Below are positions 45,326 to 54,458 of a stretch of 64,000 nucleotides of DNA, piece after piece; the first letter of the stretch is position 1, and each line of letters begins with the position of its first letter. The stretch is from DASRDR01 sp963812945 [NCBI: uncultured Candidatus Rokubacteria bacterium]. GTDB taxonomy: Bacteria; Methylomirabilota; Methylomirabilia; Rokubacteriales. The stretch is from NCBI GenBank assembly GCA_963812945.1, contig CAWEXD010000004.1, forward strand, positions 124,001-188,000. Reading direction: 5' to 3'. The notes under the pieces were generated by a model. That model was given only the letters and a program-made list of their open reading frames with translations, was not told the DNA's origin and did no database searches. The position numbers and the translations under genes were made by a program.

Positions 45326-46441
45326 GTGGGCCGGCGCGATGACCGAGCGTCCACATCTCGTGCTGCTCCATCCAGGGCCGCGGTCCCTCTTGCTCGGGCG
45401 TCCACCGAAGTTGCCCGGGAGTCCACCCCCGAGGGCGCGCCAGGTGGCGACCCGCTCTCGGACGTGCTCCGGACGGTCCGGCTCACCGGGGCGCTGTTCT
45501 TCCTGGTGGACGCCTCGGCGCCCTGGGGGCTCGAGCTTCCGGACGGATCGAGACTCGCGTCGGCCATTCTGCCCCGGGCCCAGCACGTCATCTCCTACCA
45601 CGTCGTGATGGAGGGCACGTGCTGGGGAGGTCTCGGCACAGAGACCGCGGTGCGCCTGGAGGCGGGCGACGTCCTCGTCTTCCCGCACGGCGATGCCTAC
45701 GCGATGTCGATGGCTCCCGGCAGGCCTGGAGGCCCGGATGTTGGGGAAGTGCTCGCGTACATGCGGCAGATGGCCAGCGGCCGGATGCCGTTCACGCTCC
45801 GAGAGGGCGGCGGCGGCCTCGAGCGCCTGCGCCTCGTTTGCGGGTTCCTCGGATGCGACGTGCGCCCGTTCAACCCGCTCATGGCCACGCTTCCACGGCT
45901 GCTCCACGTGCGCCGGGCCGCCGGCTCGGCCAGCGATCCGCTGAGCCAGCTGATCGAGTTCACGCTCGCGGAGTCGCGCGAGCAGCGAGCGGGCAGCGAG
46001 TGCGTGCGCCTGCGCGTGAGCGAGCTGATGTTCGTCGAGGTGGTGCGGCGGTACCTCGCCTCACTGCCGGCCGAGGAAACGGGGTGGCTCGCGGGCCTGC
46101 GGGATCCACAGGTCGGGCGCGCCCTGGCGCTGCTGCACGAGCGGCCGGCTCACGCCTGGACGCTGGAGAGTCTCGCGAGGGACGCCGGGCTGTCGCGGTC
46201 CGCGCTGGCGGACCGGTTCACGCACTTCGTCGGTCATCCGCCCATGCAGTACCTCACGCGCTGGCGGATGCAGGTGGCGGCCCGCCTCTTGGCCGAAGGC
46301 GTGGCGAAGGTCTCCGCGGTCGCGCTCGACGTGGGCTACGACTCCGAGGCCGCGTTCAACCGTGCGTTCAAGAAGGTCGCCGGCGTTCCTCCCGGCGCCT
46401 GGCGCCACCGTCATGCGGCGCGCCCCGCCGCGCCCCGCTAA
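45326..46441 (+). CDS. AraC-family transcriptional regulator with cupin sensor domain
   Basis: The 371-residue protein has an N-terminal cupin_6-type domain (LSDVLRTVRLTGALFFLVDA, VMEGTCWGG, VLVFPHGDAY) and a C-terminal double helix-turn-helix: WTLESLARDAGLSRSALADR, FTHFVGHPPMQYLTRWRMQV and VALDVGYDSEAAFNRAFKKV, GVPPGAWR. This is the layout of AraC regulators that often control adjacent divergent genes. The first 45 residues after GTG 45326 are Ala/Arg/Ser-rich and the start may be further in, near SDVLRTV. Confidence 0.9.
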   Translation: MGRRDDRASTSRAAPSRAAVPLARASTEVARESTPEGAPGGDPLSDVLRTVRLTGALFFLVDASAPWGLELPDGSRLASAILPRAQHVISYHVVMEGTCWGGLGTETAVRLEAGDVLVFPHGDAYAMSMAPGRPGGPDVGEVLAYMRQMASGRMPFTLREGGGGLERLRLVCGFLGCDVRPFNPLMATLPRLLHVRRAAGSASDPLSQLIEFTLAESREQRAGSECVRLRVSELMFVEVVRRYLASLPAEETGWLAGLRDPQVGRALALLHERPAHAWTLESLARDAGLSRSALADRFTHFVGHPPMQYLTRWRMQVAARLLAEGVAKVSAVALDVGYDSEAAFNRAFKKVAGVPPGAWRHRHAARPAAPR

Positions 46442-46591
46442 TTTAGCTAGCGGGCTCCGTCCGTCCGCCTGCCTCACCGTCCGGTCGCGCAGCAAGTTTG
46501 ACACCCATTCCCACGACGTGCTCCACTTGGGCGGCCCTATGGGTAGCGCCGCGGACGTGACGCCGCTGGGCCCCAGGCACGCCGCCGCCGG

Positions 46592-47932
46592 TTGCCGGTG
46601 ACTCGCTCCCGTGCCCGCTCCCGCATCGGTCCCGGCCTCGGCGCCCTCCTCGCCGTCCTGTCGGCCTTCGCGCCGGGCGGTGGCTGTTCCCCGGCGAGCG
46701 CGGCCGACGTCTTCGATCCGGACGAGCCGCCCGAGACCAGGTATCAGATCGCCCCGTATCTCACGTTCGGCGCCGAGCTCGAGCTCACCTACGACTACCA
46801 GAAGAATCTCGGCCTGGACGATCGCCGCGACAACGACGCGGCGACGCTGGTGCCCGAGCTGTCGCTGGCCTTCTCCTTCGACCCCGATCCGAGGTTCCAG
46901 GCCTTCCTGAACGTGGCGGTCTCGAGACCGGTCGTGTGGAAGATCGAGGCTGGCGAGACCAAGCCCAGTGAGGACGTCGCCCTCGAGCTCAAGGAGGCGT
47001 TCATCCTGCTCCGATCGCTCCCTGGTGGGCTCTCCCTCCAGCTGGGGCGGCAGCGCTTCGAGGACGAGCGCCAGTGGCTCTACGACGAGGAGCTCGACGC
47101 TGTCCGCCTCTGGCTCCATCGGGGGGCCCTGACGGCCGAGCTCTCGCTGAGCCGCGATGGGCTCGTCCGGAAGGACCTGCTCAGCTCGGCTCCCCAGGGG
47201 GACGAGATCAACAACTACGTACTGTCCGCGAGCTACCGGCTCCTCCCGGATCTCACGCTCGAGGCGTACGCCATCGTGCGGGACGACCAGGCGGCCAGCC
47301 GGAACCGCCCCGTCTTCCTCGGCGTGCGCTCCCGCGGCGAGCCCATCGAGGACCTGGACTACTGGTTCGAGCTCGGCTACGTGGGAGGCTGGGACGGCTC
47401 GACGCGAATCAGCGGGTGGGGCATCGATCTCGGCGCCACCTACGAGTGGCAGATCGGCCCGAAGCCCGCGCTGACGCTCGGCTTCGCCTTCGGCAGCGGG
47501 GACGGGAACCCGGGCGACGGGACCGACCGGAGCTTCCGGCAGACCGGGCTGCAAGACAACGAATCCGACTTCGGCGGGGCCACCGATTTCAAGTACTACG
47601 GGGAGGCGCTCGATCCCGAGCTCAGCAACCTCGCCATCTTCACGGCCGGCCTCGGGATCCGGCCGAGCGACAAGATCTCGGTGGATCTCGTCTACCACTA
47701 CTACCTCCAGCACCGGGCGGCGGCGGCGCTGCGCAACGCCGGCCTCGAGGCCGAGCCCTCCGGTCGCAGCCGGCGGCTCGGCAGCGCGGTCGACCTGATC
47801 CTCGGACTCCAGGAGATCTACGACTGCCTGGAGCTCAAGGCGGTGGTCGGCTACTTCTCGCCCGGCGCGGCCTTCCCGGAACGAAACGGCGGCGCCTGGG
47901 TCGTGCGCGCCGAGGTGCAGTTCCGCTTCTGA
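46592..47932 (+). CDS. Alginate-export-like outer membrane porin (AlgE family)
   Basis: The 446-residue product has a signal peptide (ALLAVLSAFAPGGG, cleaved near ASAAD) and a beta-barrel rich in alternating strands. SLQLGRQRFEDERQWLYDEE and LDAVRLWLHRG are characteristic of the alginate-export/AlgE-like barrel, as is DFKYYGEALDPELSNLAIFT later; the C-terminus ends in Phe (VQFRF). It would form an outer membrane channel for an exported polymer or other anion. The start is a TTG at 46592 or GTG at 46598; no ATG gives the signal. It ends seven bases from the convergent histidine kinase gene. Confidence 0.83.
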   Translation: MPVTRSRARSRIGPGLGALLAVLSAFAPGGGCSPASAADVFDPDEPPETRYQIAPYLTFGAELELTYDYQKNLGLDDRRDNDAATLVPELSLAFSFDPDPRFQAFLNVAVSRPVVWKIEAGETKPSEDVALELKEAFILLRSLPGGLSLQLGRQRFEDERQWLYDEELDAVRLWLHRGALTAELSLSRDGLVRKDLLSSAPQGDEINNYVLSASYRLLPDLTLEAYAIVRDDQAASRNRPVFLGVRSRGEPIEDLDYWFELGYVGGWDGSTRISGWGIDLGATYEWQIGPKPALTLGFAFGSGDGNPGDGTDRSFRQTGLQDNESDFGGATDFKYYGEALDPELSNLAIFTAGLGIRPSDKISVDLVYHYYLQHRAAAALRNAGLEAEPSGRSRRLGSAVDLILGLQEIYDCLELKAVVGYFSPGAAFPERNGGAWVVRAEVQFRF

Positions 47933-47939
47933 CCGCGTC

Positions 47940-49388
47940 TCAGCCCGTTACGGGCTTCGACAGCGTCACGCGGAACGTCCGGTCGGGGTCCAGGCGCGTC
48001 TCGATCCGGAGCTCGAGAAGATCGGCCAGCGCCCGCACGAGCGCCAGCCCCAGCCCCACGTTGCGGCCGCCGGCGCGGGCCTCGTCCTTTCGCCAGAACC
48101 GGTCGAACATCACGGCAAGATCCGGGGGCTCGAGATTCTCCACCCGGTTGGCGAAGCTCACGGACACCCCTTCCCGGGTCGCCTCCGACGCGCAGGTCAC
48201 GACGGTGCCCGGTGGGCTGTAGGCGACGGCGTTGGACAGGAGGTTGGCCACGATCAGCGCGAACTTCTCCGGATCCGTCTCCAGCCTCAGGGTCGGCGAG
48301 ATCGTCTGCCGGAACTCGAGCCCCTTGGCGAGGGCCTCGCGAGCCAGCGGTTTCCAGGCGGCGTCGACCACCTCGGACACCTGGACCGGCGCCGTCCAGA
48401 CACGCTCCCGGCCCTCGTCGTACCGCGCCAGGGCCAGGAGGTGCACGACGATCCGCTCCATCTGCTGGGCGATCCCGCCGGCGTCCTCGAAAAACTGCCG
48501 GACCGTCGCCCGGTCCTCGGGCCAGCGAGCCCCGACCTCACTCAGGTTCCGCAGCTCGGCGATCGGCGTCTTGAGCTCGTGGGCGATGTCGCTCGACAGC
48601 CGGCGCTCCCGCGTGAAACCCGCCTCCAGCCGGGCGAGCAGGGCGTTCACCTGCTCGACGACCACCGCGATCTCCCGCGGCGGCTTCGTCACATCGACGC
48701 GCGTATCCAGGGAGCCCACGTCGAGCGCGCGCACCTGACCCGTCAGCCGGTCCAGGGAGCGAAGGCCGACCCGCAGGGCGAGCTGCATGAGGCCAGCGAG
48801 CGCGAGCATCAGACCGATGCCCAGGGCCGCGACCGTCATCTCGAGCCGGCGGATGGCGGCGTCGAGCTGCTCGCGCTCGCGCGCCACGAGCAGGGTCGCG
48901 ACCGAGCGGCTCGACGCTTCTGGGCCGGGGCTGCCTTCGGCCGGCGCGTCCTCTGGATCGATGGACGGCACGAAATCGATCTGGATCTGGCGTCCCCGGC
49001 GCCCGTCGGGGAGGCGAACGTCCCGAAACGACGGCGTCGTCGCCGGGTGGGGACTCCGGGCGAGGCTTGCGGCGCGCATCTGGTCACTCGCATCGAACGA
49101 GGGCGACCGCTGGAGGAGGGAGCCGTCCGCGAGCCAGAGCTCGAAGTACTCGGGCTCGGCGCCGGCGGCGAACTCGGGCATGTGCTCCTCCTGGAACTCG
49201 AACTCGACCTGGTCGCCCTCCTGCTCGGTCAATGTCACCAGACCCCGCGCCTTGGCCAGGAGCGCCCGGTCGAACTCCCTCTGGAGCGCGTCGGCGACGA
49301 TGGGTCTCAGGACGAATCCGGCGACGAGGAGCGCCAGGGTCGTCCCGCCGATCAGGTAGACGAAGAGACGGCCGCGCAGCGAGCCCAT
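47940..49388 (-). CDS. Sensor histidine kinase, OmpR-partner type
   Basis: The 482-residue kinase has membrane segments at residues 8-28 and about 190-215 (ALGIGLMLALAGLMQLAL) around a periplasmic sensor, then a HAMP linker. The H-box is SSDIAHELKTPIAELRNL, the N-box NLLSNAVAYSPPG, and the G2 box GGRNVGLGLALVRALADLL. It is transcribed with the response regulator just upstream, one base apart. The QseC/PmrB/TctE-like layout fits a regulator that binds direct repeats. Confidence 0.92.
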   Translation of the reverse strand: MGSLRGRLFVYLIGGTTLALLVAGFVLRPIVADALQREFDRALLAKARGLVTLTEQEGDQVEFEFQEEHMPEFAAGAEPEYFELWLADGSLLQRSPSFDASDQMRAASLARSPHPATTPSFRDVRLPDGRRGRQIQIDFVPSIDPEDAPAEGSPGPEASSRSVATLLVAREREQLDAAIRRLEMTVAALGIGLMLALAGLMQLALRVGLRSLDRLTGQVRALDVGSLDTRVDVTKPPREIAVVVEQVNALLARLEAGFTRERRLSSDIAHELKTPIAELRNLSEVGARWPEDRATVRQFFEDAGGIAQQMERIVVHLLALARYDEGRERVWTAPVQVSEVVDAAWKPLAREALAKGLEFRQTISPTLRLETDPEKFALIVANLLSNAVAYSPPGTVVTCASEATREGVSVSFANRVENLEPPDLAVMFDRFWRKDEARAGGRNVGLGLALVRALADLLELRIETRLDPDRTFRVTLSKPVTG

Positions 49389-49389
49389 C

Positions 49390-50055
49390 TCACTCGATGA
49401 AGTAGCCGAAACCCCGCCGCGTACGGAGGATCGGGGGCTCCTCGGGAACGTGGATCTTCTTGCGCAGGCCCGAGACCAGGACCTCGATGACGTTGCTCGA
49501 CACGTCCGAATCGCTCCGATGCAGATGCTCGACCAGCTGTTCCTTCGAGAAGACGCGGCCGCGCTGGTACACGAGGAACTCCAGGAGGGCGTACTCGCTC
49601 GGCGTCAGGTGCAGCGCGTCGCCGTTTCGTGAGACCTGGCGGCGAGCGGCGTCAATCTCGAACGACCCCAGGCGGATGACCGGGTTCTTCGCCTGGTGGC
49701 GCCGCCGGACGAGCGCCTGGATCCGCGCGCAGAGCTCGTCGAAGGCGAAGGGCTTGACGAGGTAGTCGTCCGCGCCCAGCTGGAGGCCCTTCACTCGATC
49801 GCTCACGCCGTCGCGGGCCGACAGGATGAGGACGTGGACGTCACGCCCCCGAGCCCGGAGCCTTCGCAGGACCTCCAGGCCGGACAGCCCGGGCAGCATC
49901 AGGTCGAGCACGATGACGTGGTAGTCGTACGTCTCGGCGAGGGCGAGCCCCTCCTCGCCGTCGGCGGCGAGATCGACGGCGTAGCCGAGCTTCCTCAGAC
50001 CCTGGCCCAGGGACCGCAAGAGGCGCTGAGAGTCCTCGACCAGCAGGATCTTCAC
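49390..50055 (-). CDS. OmpR-family response regulator (QseB/PmrA-like)
   Basis: From GTG 50055 the product is 221 residues: a receiver (VKILLVEDSQRLLRSLG, phosphoacceptor Asp51 in VIVLDLMLPG, Lys in YLVKPF) and a winged-helix domain (LHLTPSEYALLEFLVYQRGR, NVIEVLVSGLRKKI, TRRGFGYFI). GTG 50055 is chosen because GGAGGAGGG lies just before it; GTG 50067 is possible. It probably binds the CTGAGG-N5-CTGAGG repeats found before nearby secreted-protein genes, which have the layout of PmrA/QseB boxes. That link is inferred. Confidence 0.92.
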   Translation of the reverse strand: MKILLVEDSQRLLRSLGQGLRKLGYAVDLAADGEEGLALAETYDYHVIVLDLMLPGLSGLEVLRRLRARGRDVHVLILSARDGVSDRVKGLQLGADDYLVKPFAFDELCARIQALVRRRHQAKNPVIRLGSFEIDAARRQVSRNGDALHLTPSEYALLEFLVYQRGRVFSKEQLVEHLHRSDSDVSSNVIEVLVSGLRKKIHVPEEPPILRTRRGFGYFIE

Positions 50056-50376
50056 GCCCTCCTCCACCGTCGAGGCCGTGCCGCGCGCGGCTCGGGAGTC
50101 GGGGCGGATGCCGCGCCCCCGGCCGCGCGAGGGGTGCCTGGCCAGCCAGGGTACGCCAGGACACGAGCCCGAGGCAACGAACGGCGGCGGGCCGTCGGTG
50201 ACCCGGTGGGCGGCCGGCGCCCGGCTCCCTTCAGGGGTCGCCGGACACCGGCCACCACCTCACGACCCGGGCCGCGCGATCACGGCTCGAACGGGGTCGC
50301 CTCCAGAACCCGGTAGCCCGTGGACTCCCCGGTCGGCACCTTCATCCAGGTCCGCATGCCGATGCGCGTCGCGGCT
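50056..50376. other. Intergenic region upstream of the OmpR-type regulator
   Basis: About 320 bases. A short minus-strand frame ends at 50280 and encodes MRTWMKVPTGESTGYRVLEA plus a few residues; it may be a gene remnant. No clear promoter, box or terminator is seen. Confidence 0.4.
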
Positions 50377-51111
50377 CTATGGGCCCTGGTTCTCAAAGAA
50401 GTCCTTTACTTCCGCAATCGTCTTATTCCCGTTCTCCCCGACTGCCAGCACCTCCACGTGGATCACGTGGGTTGCCGGATTCCCGAACACGTGCGGCGGA
50501 ATCTGCACCTGCATGGTGCTGGCCGGAACGTTGGTCTCGATCTTGGTACCGAGAGTCTCGTTCTCGACGATGACCTCGTAGCTCTCAACGTCTTCATCCC
50601 CTGAGAAGTCGCCTTTCAGGCAGTCCTGGTTCCCGCCGGCGGGGAAGAGGTCCCAGGTGAGAAGACCGGTATTGCTGAGGCTGAACAAGCAGGGCGCGGG
50701 CGGAAGGTCGTGGGAGAGGTTCACCGTGCCTACAAGCTGCCCCCCGTCGACCTTCTTGGCGACGAAATGGTAGATGCCCTCAGGGAACCTGGCGAAGATC
50801 TTGTCCGGGTCGGGCTCGGCGCTCTCCATGCGGATCTCGGTCAGGCCGGTCCTCTTGAAGGGGCCGCGCTCGGCCTCGATCTCGAGGATCACCTGGCCGT
50901 TCCGGCGAATCACCAGCTCCTTCCAGCCCTCTCCATCGAGGAAGACCTGGATGCCGGCATCCTCGTCCGTGGAGTTGTACTCGATGAACATATGCAGTTC
51001 GTCAAACGGCGCTCCAGCCGAACGCCCCGGCGTGACCGCCAGGACAAGCGCGACCGCGACGCCGGCCACGACAGAGAAGAGTCCGAGTCCCCGTGCTCCT
51101 TGCCGCTTCAT
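50377..51111 (-). CDS. Secreted hypothetical protein A (box-preceded set)
   Basis: The 244-residue product has a signal peptide (LGLFSVVAGVAVALVLAVTP). The mature part includes ELHMFIEYNSTDEDAGIQVF, DGEGWKELVIRRNGQVILEI, MESAEPDPDKIFARFPEGIY and VNLSHDLPPAP, then a fibronectin-like half (ESYEVIVENETLGTKIETNV). It is clearly related to the next gene upstream (52361), sharing EYNSTDED/ELNDTDGD, SAEPxxD and FPEG blocks. The function is unknown. A CTGAGG direct repeat lies 140 bases upstream. Confidence 0.7.
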   Translation of the reverse strand: MKRQGARGLGLFSVVAGVAVALVLAVTPGRSAGAPFDELHMFIEYNSTDEDAGIQVFLDGEGWKELVIRRNGQVILEIEAERGPFKRTGLTEIRMESAEPDPDKIFARFPEGIYHFVAKKVDGGQLVGTVNLSHDLPPAPCLFSLSNTGLLTWDLFPAGGNQDCLKGDFSGDEDVESYEVIVENETLGTKIETNVPASTMQVQIPPHVFGNPATHVIHVEVLAVGENGNKTIAEVKDFFENQGP

Positions 51112-51569
51112 TTCGTGTCTCCTTTGCGTGAGCGTCTCGTTCTCCTCGCTCCGCGCTCCGCTCCAGGCCCGTGCCCGCCGTGCCCCCTCCTCCCTTGCCG
51201 GGACGAGCACGGCGGGAGGCCCATCCCACGCGAGATCGTGCCCCGGCAACCTGAGGATCTGCTGAGGATTGGGGCTCCTTTGGGTCGGGTCGGCGCCCGC
51301 GCTGGGCCAACGTCCGCGGGCGCACGGCGGCGCCTGGCGGTCCCAAGCCCTGTGACACCGTCGTCCAGCGGACAGAGCGGCCGTCTCGGGGGAGCCCGCG
51401 GGGGCTGGCGCAGCCCGGAACGCCTGGGCGAGACGCCGGGCGTTCGGCGGCGCGCCGGCGGGCGGCGGGCGGCCACCTTCAGCGGCCACCCGTCCGGCGA
51501 GGGCGCTCGCCGGACGGGGACCCGGTCAACGACCCCTGCGCTTCTCGCCAGTGCCGCTGAGGGTCACGG
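51112..51569. other. Intergenic region with regulatory box
   Basis: About 460 bases between two secreted-protein genes. It holds the CTGAGG-N5-CTGAGG repeat and the shared 45-base leader block. No gene is seen. Confidence 0.5.
51211..51267 (-). promoter_or_regulatory. Direct-repeat box CTGAGG-N5-CTGAGG and shared leader block
   Basis: At 51251-51267 the plus strand reads CTGAGGATCTGCTGAGG, two perfect hexamers with 5 bases between, the architecture of PmrA/QseB-type boxes. Next to it (51211-51250), GGAGGCCCATC...ATCGTG is repeated before two other genes (52470s and 53520s). Confidence 0.55.
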
Positions 51570-52361
51570 CTACTGCTTCACGAAGCACTGCTCGACCGCG
51601 GTGTTGTTCAAGGCGGTCGTCCTGGCGATGATCTCGAACTTGACTGGCCCCGAGGCCAGAAGGTTCATGACGGCCACCGGAATCTGGAACTGGGTCACAT
51701 GAGGTGGCAGGTCGACCCCGAGCTTGAAGGTTCCCTGCTCGACGAAGAACTGGTATCGGGCGATGTTGACTGGTCTCGGCGGCATCTTGCCGATCTCGGG
51801 ATGGGACATCTGCACCGGGTCCCAGTCGATCAGGACGGCCTTGTTGGCTGGCACCAACGGGGGCGCCGGATCGTCGCAGTCCGTCGAGTCCATGGCGGCG
51901 CCACCCATCGCTTGAACCTTGATGCCGTCCGCCGGCGCCGCCAGGACGTGGCTGAGCCTGACCCTGGTCTCGAACTCCTCTCCGTCCTGGTTCGTGAGCT
52001 CGAGCTCGTACCACCCCTCGGGGAACCGGCGGAAGAACTGCGCGGGTGTCAGCTCGTCGAACGACGGCTCGGCACTCTCCAGCATCAGCTGGGTCCCGCC
52101 CTGCCGTGCCAGGTTGCCTTGAGCCGTGACCACGAGCAGTGTTTGCTCGTTCGGGCCTTCGATCTCCAGCTTCACCCAGGGCTCGCCGTCGATCGCCGCG
52201 TGAAGGCCAAGGTCTCCGTCGGTGTCGTTGAGCTCGAAGAACAGCTCCTTCTGGGTAAACTGAGCCGTCGCGGTGGTGCCCCAGATCAGGACCAGCGCGA
52301 CCGCCATGCCCGCCACAGCCGAGACGATTCCGACGTTCCACATGCGCTTCTCCCGCTTCAT
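51570..52361 (-). CDS. Secreted hypothetical protein B (paralogue of A)
   Basis: The 263-residue product begins MKREKRMWNVGIVSAVAGMA with a signal peptide cleaved near TATAQ. The mature part has FFELNDTDGDLGLHAAIDGE, MLESAEPSFDELTPAQFFRR, FPEGWYELELTNQDGEEFET and VRLSHVLAAPAD, paralleling protein A. The second half is a beta domain with IARYQFFVEQGTFKLGVDLP. AAGGAGGGATC before the ATG is a strong ribosome binding site. The role is unknown. Confidence 0.7.
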   Translation of the reverse strand: MKREKRMWNVGIVSAVAGMAVALVLIWGTTATAQFTQKELFFELNDTDGDLGLHAAIDGEPWVKLEIEGPNEQTLLVVTAQGNLARQGGTQLMLESAEPSFDELTPAQFFRRFPEGWYELELTNQDGEEFETRVRLSHVLAAPADGIKVQAMGGAAMDSTDCDDPAPPLVPANKAVLIDWDPVQMSHPEIGKMPPRPVNIARYQFFVEQGTFKLGVDLPPHVTQFQIPVAVMNLLASGPVKFEIIARTTALNNTAVEQCFVKQ

Positions 52362-52716
52362 AGATCCCTCCTTCCGGCCGGCGCACACCACCATCGGGTG
52401 TGCCTGTGCGCACTGCGAAGTCCTCGCTTGTTCTGTCATCGGCGTCTCCTCCTTGTCTGGATGGGCACTCTCGGGAGGCTCATCTCACGGACATCGTGCG
52501 CGGGTATCCTGGATTCGCTGAGCATCCGAGGAGATTCCTTGGGTGGGTCGGCCCTCGGCTCGGGGGCGGGTCCCACCGGATTCACGGCGCCAAGCGGGAG
52601 GTCCGGCTCCCGGCGCCTGGACGCGCCGGGAGCCGGCCATCCCGCCACGCTCCGGGCCGCGCGCACCGGCGGGGAACCCCGGGCGCTTGGCTCGCCGCGT
52701 GCGGGCCTCCCAAGCC
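52362..52716. other. Intergenic region with degenerate regulatory box
   Basis: About 355 bases upstream of protein B. It contains the degenerate repeat at 52507 and a copy of the shared leader block (from about 52472). No gene is seen. Confidence 0.5.
52472..52523 (-). promoter_or_regulatory. Degenerate direct-repeat box with shared leader block
   Basis: The plus strand has TCCTGG-ATTCG-CTGAGC at 52507-52523, of which only the second hexamer is close to CTGAGG. The adjacent GGGAGGCTCATC...ATCGTG block aligns well with the copies at 51211 and 53521. Confidence 0.4.
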
Positions 52717-53490
52717 TCAGTCGTCAAACCCCGCGCTGTGGAACTTCACGAGCTTCACGACGTTGTCAACGACGAGCCCGAGCTCGGCGCAGTAGACCTT
52801 GGTGCTCACGGCGCCCGGCTCCAGCGGTGTCGTCTCCTTGACCTCGACGCATTCCTCGAACGTCCCGGCCGGTGTCGTCACCGTGAGCCCCATCCGGATG
52901 TGCTCCGCGCGATCCAGCGCCACGTCCGGAGCCAGCTCCTGGAAGTAGCGCGCGCCCAGGAGGAAGGTTCCCGGCATGATCAAGCCCGGGCGCGCCTTGC
53001 CCTCGCCCGTGTCCTTCCCCGCCAGCCAGGCGCCGTCGTGGCTGACGATGACCCCGTCCTCGTAGATGTCCACGTCCTCGCCGAAGTAGTAGACATCGTT
53101 CGTCTGGACACATCGCGCGTAGTAGTTCCGGGAAACCTCCACCAGCTTGCCGTCCTTCCACTCCCGCTCCTCGACCACTCGCGCGTACACGGTCAGGGAC
53201 TCGCCCTCGTCGTCCTTGAACGTGATCTTCTTCGTCTGGTTGAGAACCTTGATCTGGACGCGAACGAACTCCCCGTCGTCCTCTCCCTCGAGCAGGAACC
53301 AATCGCCCGGTCGGATGGTGAAGTACTGGTTCCGGCCGGTGGACGACCACGAGCACTCGTCCAGGGCGAACTGGGACGTGAACTGCGGGGCCGCTTCGGC
53401 GGTCGCCGCCAGCGCGCCGGCGCTCCCAAGCATGAGCGTCAGGGCCACCACCACGGTGCTCGACTGCAAGATCCTCCGCTGCCGCTTCAT
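52717..53490 (-). CDS. Secreted hypothetical protein C
   Basis: The 257-residue product has a signal peptide (STVVVALTLMLGSAGALA). The mature domain has FTIRPGDWFLLEGEDDGEFV, RVVEEREWKDGKLVEVSRNY, YYFGEDVDIYEDGVIVSHDG and TPAGTFEECVEVKETTPLEP, ending YCAELGLVVDNVVKLV. This last pattern (F..CV.V.E.T.L......K.YC...G.V) recurs in secreted beta-proteins of soil bacteria, but I do not recognise a named function. A perfect CTGAGG direct repeat lies about 70 bases upstream. Confidence 0.75.
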   Translation of the reverse strand: MKRQRRILQSSTVVVALTLMLGSAGALAATAEAAPQFTSQFALDECSWSSTGRNQYFTIRPGDWFLLEGEDDGEFVRVQIKVLNQTKKITFKDDEGESLTVYARVVEEREWKDGKLVEVSRNYYARCVQTNDVYYFGEDVDIYEDGVIVSHDGAWLAGKDTGEGKARPGLIMPGTFLLGARYFQELAPDVALDRAEHIRMGLTVTTPAGTFEECVEVKETTPLEPGAVSTKVYCAELGLVVDNVVKLVKFHSAGFDD

Positions 53491-53520
53491 GTGACGTCTC
53501 CTTTTCTCGGACGGGCGTCT

Positions 53521-53577
53521 GTAGTCAGGCCCGTCACGCCGGCCATCGTGAGGCGGCAGCCTGAGGGTTTCCTGAGG
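53521..53577 (-). promoter_or_regulatory. Direct-repeat box CTGAGG-N5-CTGAGG and leader block
   Basis: CTGAGGGTTTCCTGAGG lies at 53561-53577: two perfect hexamers with 5 bases between. The flanking GTCAGGCCCGTCAC...ATCGTG block aligns with those before proteins A and B. Confidence 0.55.
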
Positions 53578-53713
53578 ATCGATGATTTTTCTTCGGCGAG
53601 CCCTCGGCCGGACGGGACGTCGGCGTCGAGGTCGCCGCCAGGCGATGCAACGGGGGCCGGCACGCGACACGCTCGCCGGGCCCCGGCGCGTGGAGCGCGC
53701 TACCCGACGGGCG

Positions 53714-54406
53714 CTACTTGGCGGGCTTGGGAACGACCGCCCCGGAGGGCGGTCCGTCCAGGAACCGAGCGGGGCTGAGGAGGAACTGATCGAATCCGAC
53801 CCCCTCCATCCCCGCCTGAATGCGCACGTTGACGTCACCGCTGGCCCGGAACCGGATGTGCGGCTCCGGCGATCCCGACTCCACAGGGGAACACCCTACC
53901 CACGCCCAGCCCTCTCTCGTCGGCCCCTGGGCGGCCAGGTAGCTCCCCGTGCCCGGCTTGAAGACTTCCCGGCCCGCGCGGTCCACCGCATTCGTGACCT
54001 GAACGTAGAGCAGGTTCGCCTGGGACTTCCCCTTGGGCTTGCCCACCTTCATGTGAATCCAGCAGCGGTACGGGACCCCTCGCTGGACGCGGACCCTGAA
54101 GCGGACGTGCGGGTCGTCTTCCGGTGGGGGGTCGAGCTCGTCTCCGGTGTTGGGCGTCCCGACCAACCGCCCCCCAGGCGACGCCGGGTCGCTCCAGAAC
54201 TCGAACTCGTCGAGCGCCCTTCGCGGCAGGTCGGTGACGTGAATCACGATCTCGATCGGCGCGCCACCCGGCGTCTCGCCCGGGGTGGCTTCTCCGGACC
54301 CCTTCGGCGGCGACTGCGCGCTCACCACACCAGCCGCGGCAAGGCCGAGCAGGCTCGCCAGCCTGAGGACCGTGATCAGGAGTCGGCGGGCGCTCACCAT
54401 CGGCAT
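53714..54406 (-). CDS. Secreted hypothetical protein D
   Basis: The 230-residue product has a signal peptide (LLITVLRLASLLGLAAAGVV, cleaved near VSAQ), a Pro/Gly-rich linker and a beta-rich domain: HVRFRVRVQRGVPYRCWIHM, KVGKPKGKSQANLLYVQVTN, PHIRFRASGDVNVRIQAGME. These features resemble carbohydrate- or ligand-binding jelly-roll domains in which a 'wedded' HMKVG core is surrounded by strands. No name can be given. It is on the same strand as the other secreted genes but lacks the CTGAGG box. Confidence 0.65.
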   Translation of the reverse strand: MPMVSARRLLITVLRLASLLGLAAAGVVSAQSPPKGSGEATPGETPGGAPIEIVIHVTDLPRRALDEFEFWSDPASPGGRLVGTPNTGDELDPPPEDDPHVRFRVRVQRGVPYRCWIHMKVGKPKGKSQANLLYVQVTNAVDRAGREVFKPGTGSYLAAQGPTREGWAWVGCSPVESGSPEPHIRFRASGDVNVRIQAGMEGVGFDQFLLSPARFLDGPPSGAVVPKPAK

Positions 54407-54458
54407 GTCATCTGGATGACCGCCGAAGCCTCCGTGCGGGTCCAGGCTGTCGCCGCCG

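Noticed and set aside
46495-46520. Possible sigma-54 site on the minus strand near 46500
   Set aside because: The two blocks are too close together to match -24/-12 spacing.
50280-50357. Short minus-strand frame resembling a protein C-terminus (…KVPTGESTGYRVLEA…)
   Set aside because: Too short, no start signal and no upstream partner; described only as a possible remnant.
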